Positions 7,174-8,492 of a DNA stretch of 8,492 nt are shown piece by piece (position 1 is the first letter of the stretch; each line of letters opens with the position of its first letter). This stretch comes from Rhizobium sp. Q54 (lineage in GTDB: Bacteria; Pseudomonadota; Alphaproteobacteria; SMXS01): NCBI GenBank assembly GCA_945872035.1, contig CAMBYA010000082.1, positions 1-8,492 of the forward strand, in the 5' to 3' direction. The notes beneath the pieces are model-generated. The model did not search any database and was not told the origin of the DNA. It worked only from the letters and a program-made list of their open reading frames with translations. Both the position numbers and the translations under genes were made by a program.

Positions 7174-8091
7174 ATGCACGCGCTCATCCGTACGGTCCTC
7201 GTCCTGTCGCTGGCCGCCGCCGGCCTCGCCGCCTGCGACCGCAAGCCCGACATCCCGTTCGCGCCCACCGACACCAGCCTGCGCGACCCGGACAACCCGA
7301 CCAAGGTGTTCTACACCGACATGGCCCGGGTCGAGTACGACTACCCGCTCAGCCGCGAGCAGCGGCTGGCGCTGACGCCGGAGAACCTGAAGAGCTTCAC
7401 CCAGGAGGAAATCGACCAGATCTATGGCCGGCTGACCGCCGGGCCGATTCCGGACGGCGGCCATGAGGGCGACCTGTTCTTCGCCCGAGGCGAGGACCTG
7501 AAGTCCCGGCTGGACGAGATCGTCGGCGGTATCGGCGGACGCATCGCCGACACCAAGGTCAAGACGCTCGAGAACGTCGGACGCCATTTGTGGAAGGGCA
7601 AGATGTTCTACCGCGACGAGGGCGTGCTGCGGAACTTCATCGAAGACCCGAAATCGCTCGATGCGCTGATCGACAACCCGGAAGCCATGATGAAGACCGA
7701 GATCGCCCGCAAGGGCTGGCTCGGCATGATCGACAAGCAGACCACCGTCTACCTGATGTTCCCGGCCAAGCTGTACTGCGGCCAGAGCCTGCTGGACGGC
7801 CGGCGCGAGTCCGTCATCGTCGACTACAACTACGGCGACGAGATTCCGGGCTACCAGGAGCGCCCCGACAGCCTGGCGGGTCGCAACGGCCTGCGGGTGC
7901 GCGACGAGGTGCGGATGGTCCGGCCCGGCTTCTATCTGGGCCGCGCCTACATGAACCGCATCTTCCTGCTGAATTTCACGGTCTACAACGCGGACCAGGC
8001 CAAGGCCGGCGAGCAGGCATTCCGCGACGGCGACCCCATCAAGGAGGACTGCTGGGCCGGCGAACAGGTTGCGCAGGCCGGTCAGAACTGA
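7174..8091 (+). CDS. uncharacterised lipoprotein co-transcribed with the di-heme cytochrome
   Basis: A 305-aa precursor. The signal peptide has Arg6, a hydrophobic stretch, and a lipobox L18-A-A-C21, so the mature protein should be lipid-anchored at Cys21. The residue after it is Asp22; Asp at +2 usually means inner-membrane retention in enterobacteria, a rule less certain elsewhere. I do not recognise a named family. Visible features are WKGKMF (140-145), LLDGRRESVIVDY (206-218), and VRDEVRMVRPGFYLGRAY (242-259). Together they suggest a small beta-rich, lipocalin-like ligand-binding domain (inference). Cys202 and Cys293 could form a disulfide. No CXXCH haem site is present. GAGGAGG (7161-7167) overlaps the cytochrome stop and lies 6 nt before ATG 7174, so the two genes are translated together; this favours 7174 over the in-frame GTG at 7159. 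It is probably a partner, anchor or substrate-binding protein for the cytochrome. Confidence 0.83.
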   Translation: MHALIRTVLVLSLAAAGLAACDRKPDIPFAPTDTSLRDPDNPTKVFYTDMARVEYDYPLSREQRLALTPENLKSFTQEEIDQIYGRLTAGPIPDGGHEGDLFFARGEDLKSRLDEIVGGIGGRIADTKVKTLENVGRHLWKGKMFYRDEGVLRNFIEDPKSLDALIDNPEAMMKTEIARKGWLGMIDKQTTVYLMFPAKLYCGQSLLDGRRESVIVDYNYGDEIPGYQERPDSLAGRNGLRVRDEVRMVRPGFYLGRAYMNRIFLLNFTVYNADQAKAGEQAFRDGDPIKEDCWAGEQVAQAGQN

Positions 8092-8097
8092 CCGGCC
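8076..8097. repeat. perfect 10-bp inverted repeat over the lipoprotein stop codon
   Basis: GGCCGGTCAG (8076-8085) and CTGACCGGCC (8088-8097) are exact reverse complements separated by AA. As RNA this gives a stem of about 9 bp with a 4-nt loop that contains the TGA stop (8089-8091). No T-run follows, so it is not a classic terminator; it could be an RNA processing or stabilising hairpin, or reduce expression of the next gene. Confidence 0.55.
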
Positions 8098-8136
8098 ATG
8101 AAGGGGGCGGCAAAGGGGACGGGAGGAGGTTTGCCG

Positions 8137-8492
8137 ATGGCTGCTGCAATCGCCACGATCCTGGCAATGCCTTCCGTCTCCCGCGCTGCGCCGCTGCTGC
8201 TGGCCGATCCGGCGCGGCCCGGCGAAACGCAGCCTGCGTCCGGGCAGTCGTTGTTCGACGACCTCTTCAAATCCGAGAGAACCTACGATCTGCCCTATCC
8301 GTTCGCGCGGCTGACTGCCGCCATCGAGAAACGGAACGGCGGCGTGAGGCCGCGGGCGGTGTTGATCCCGCTGGGCCGTTCGCTGCAGCGGCTTTCGGCG
8401 GACCCCGACTATTTCGCGTCGCCGCGCGTGGTCGTCGGCGTCGATGCCGCCGGGGCGAAGGCCGAGCGCTATCTGAAGGACCGGCTGTTCAT
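8137..8492 (+). CDS. exported protein of unknown function, C-terminus cut by window edge
   Basis: Translation from ATG 8137 gives 118 residues still open at the right edge. The N-terminus has a short hydrophobic stretch and S-R-A at 15-17, a likely signal peptidase site before APLLL. The mature part shows SLFDDLF (38-44), YDLPYPF (50-56) and RAVLIPLGRSLQRL (73-86), followed by a strand VVVGVD. I cannot name the family; from memory, proteins with this N-terminal pattern may carry a CXXCH segment further on, which would lie outside the window. AGGAGG (8124-8129) is 7 nt before 8137 and supports this start. An in-frame ATG at 8098 would add K2 and K6 to the signal peptide, which otherwise lacks a basic n-region, but it has no ribosome-binding site and follows the hairpin directly. 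The gene starts 45 nt after the lipoprotein stop on the same strand, so it is probably in the same operon. Confidence 0.72.
   Translation, partial: MAAAIATILAMPSVSRAAPLLLADPARPGETQPASGQSLFDDLFKSERTYDLPYPFARLTAAIEKRNGGVRPRAVLIPLGRSLQRLSADPDYFASPRVVVGVDAAGAKAERYLKDRLF

Overview
This window is GC-rich bacterial DNA, by eye roughly two-thirds G+C, with dense genes and strong third-position GC bias. An alphaproteobacterium is the best guess. The pointers are a DUF1344-type small periplasmic protein and a GGAAC-N17-GTT element (the EcfG general-stress promoter pattern) placed just upstream of a general-stress-type flavin-fold gene. This is inference: there is no rRNA or other marker gene here. I see no tRNA, IS element, CRISPR array or phage gene.

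Left part (1-3533): a GMC-family FAD oxidoreductase on the minus strand runs off the left edge. It is divergent from a complete molybdopterin/[4Fe-4S] oxidoreductase of 705 aa on the plus strand, with 130 bp between the two starts. The molybdoenzyme has no Tat signal and no partner subunits nearby, so it is probably a stand-alone cytoplasmic enzyme of unknown substrate. A GC-rich hairpin lies between its stop and the convergent next gene.

Middle (3561-4533): a minus-strand pyridoxamine-phosphate-oxidase-like general stress protein and a plus-strand DUF1344 periplasmic protein diverge from a 169-bp spacer. That spacer holds a symmetrical GGAAC-N17-GTTCC element that can be read as an EcfG-type promoter in either direction. 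A good intrinsic terminator closes the DUF1344 gene.

Right part (4727-8492): three consecutive plus-strand genes for exported proteins form a probable operon. They are a large (811 aa) di-heme c-type cytochrome distantly resembling the RoxA/MauG/di-heme peroxidase superfamily, with an unusual cysteine-rich stretch between its two haem sites; an unrecognised outer-membrane-type lipoprotein; and a secreted protein cut by the right edge. A perfect 10-bp inverted repeat overlaps the lipoprotein stop codon, and an imperfect hairpin lies in the cytochrome leader. This cluster is the best candidate here for an undescribed system: a cell-envelope haem redox or oxygenase module of unknown substrate. 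The two edge genes (1-1253 and 8137-8492) are open at the window ends and are described from direct translation.
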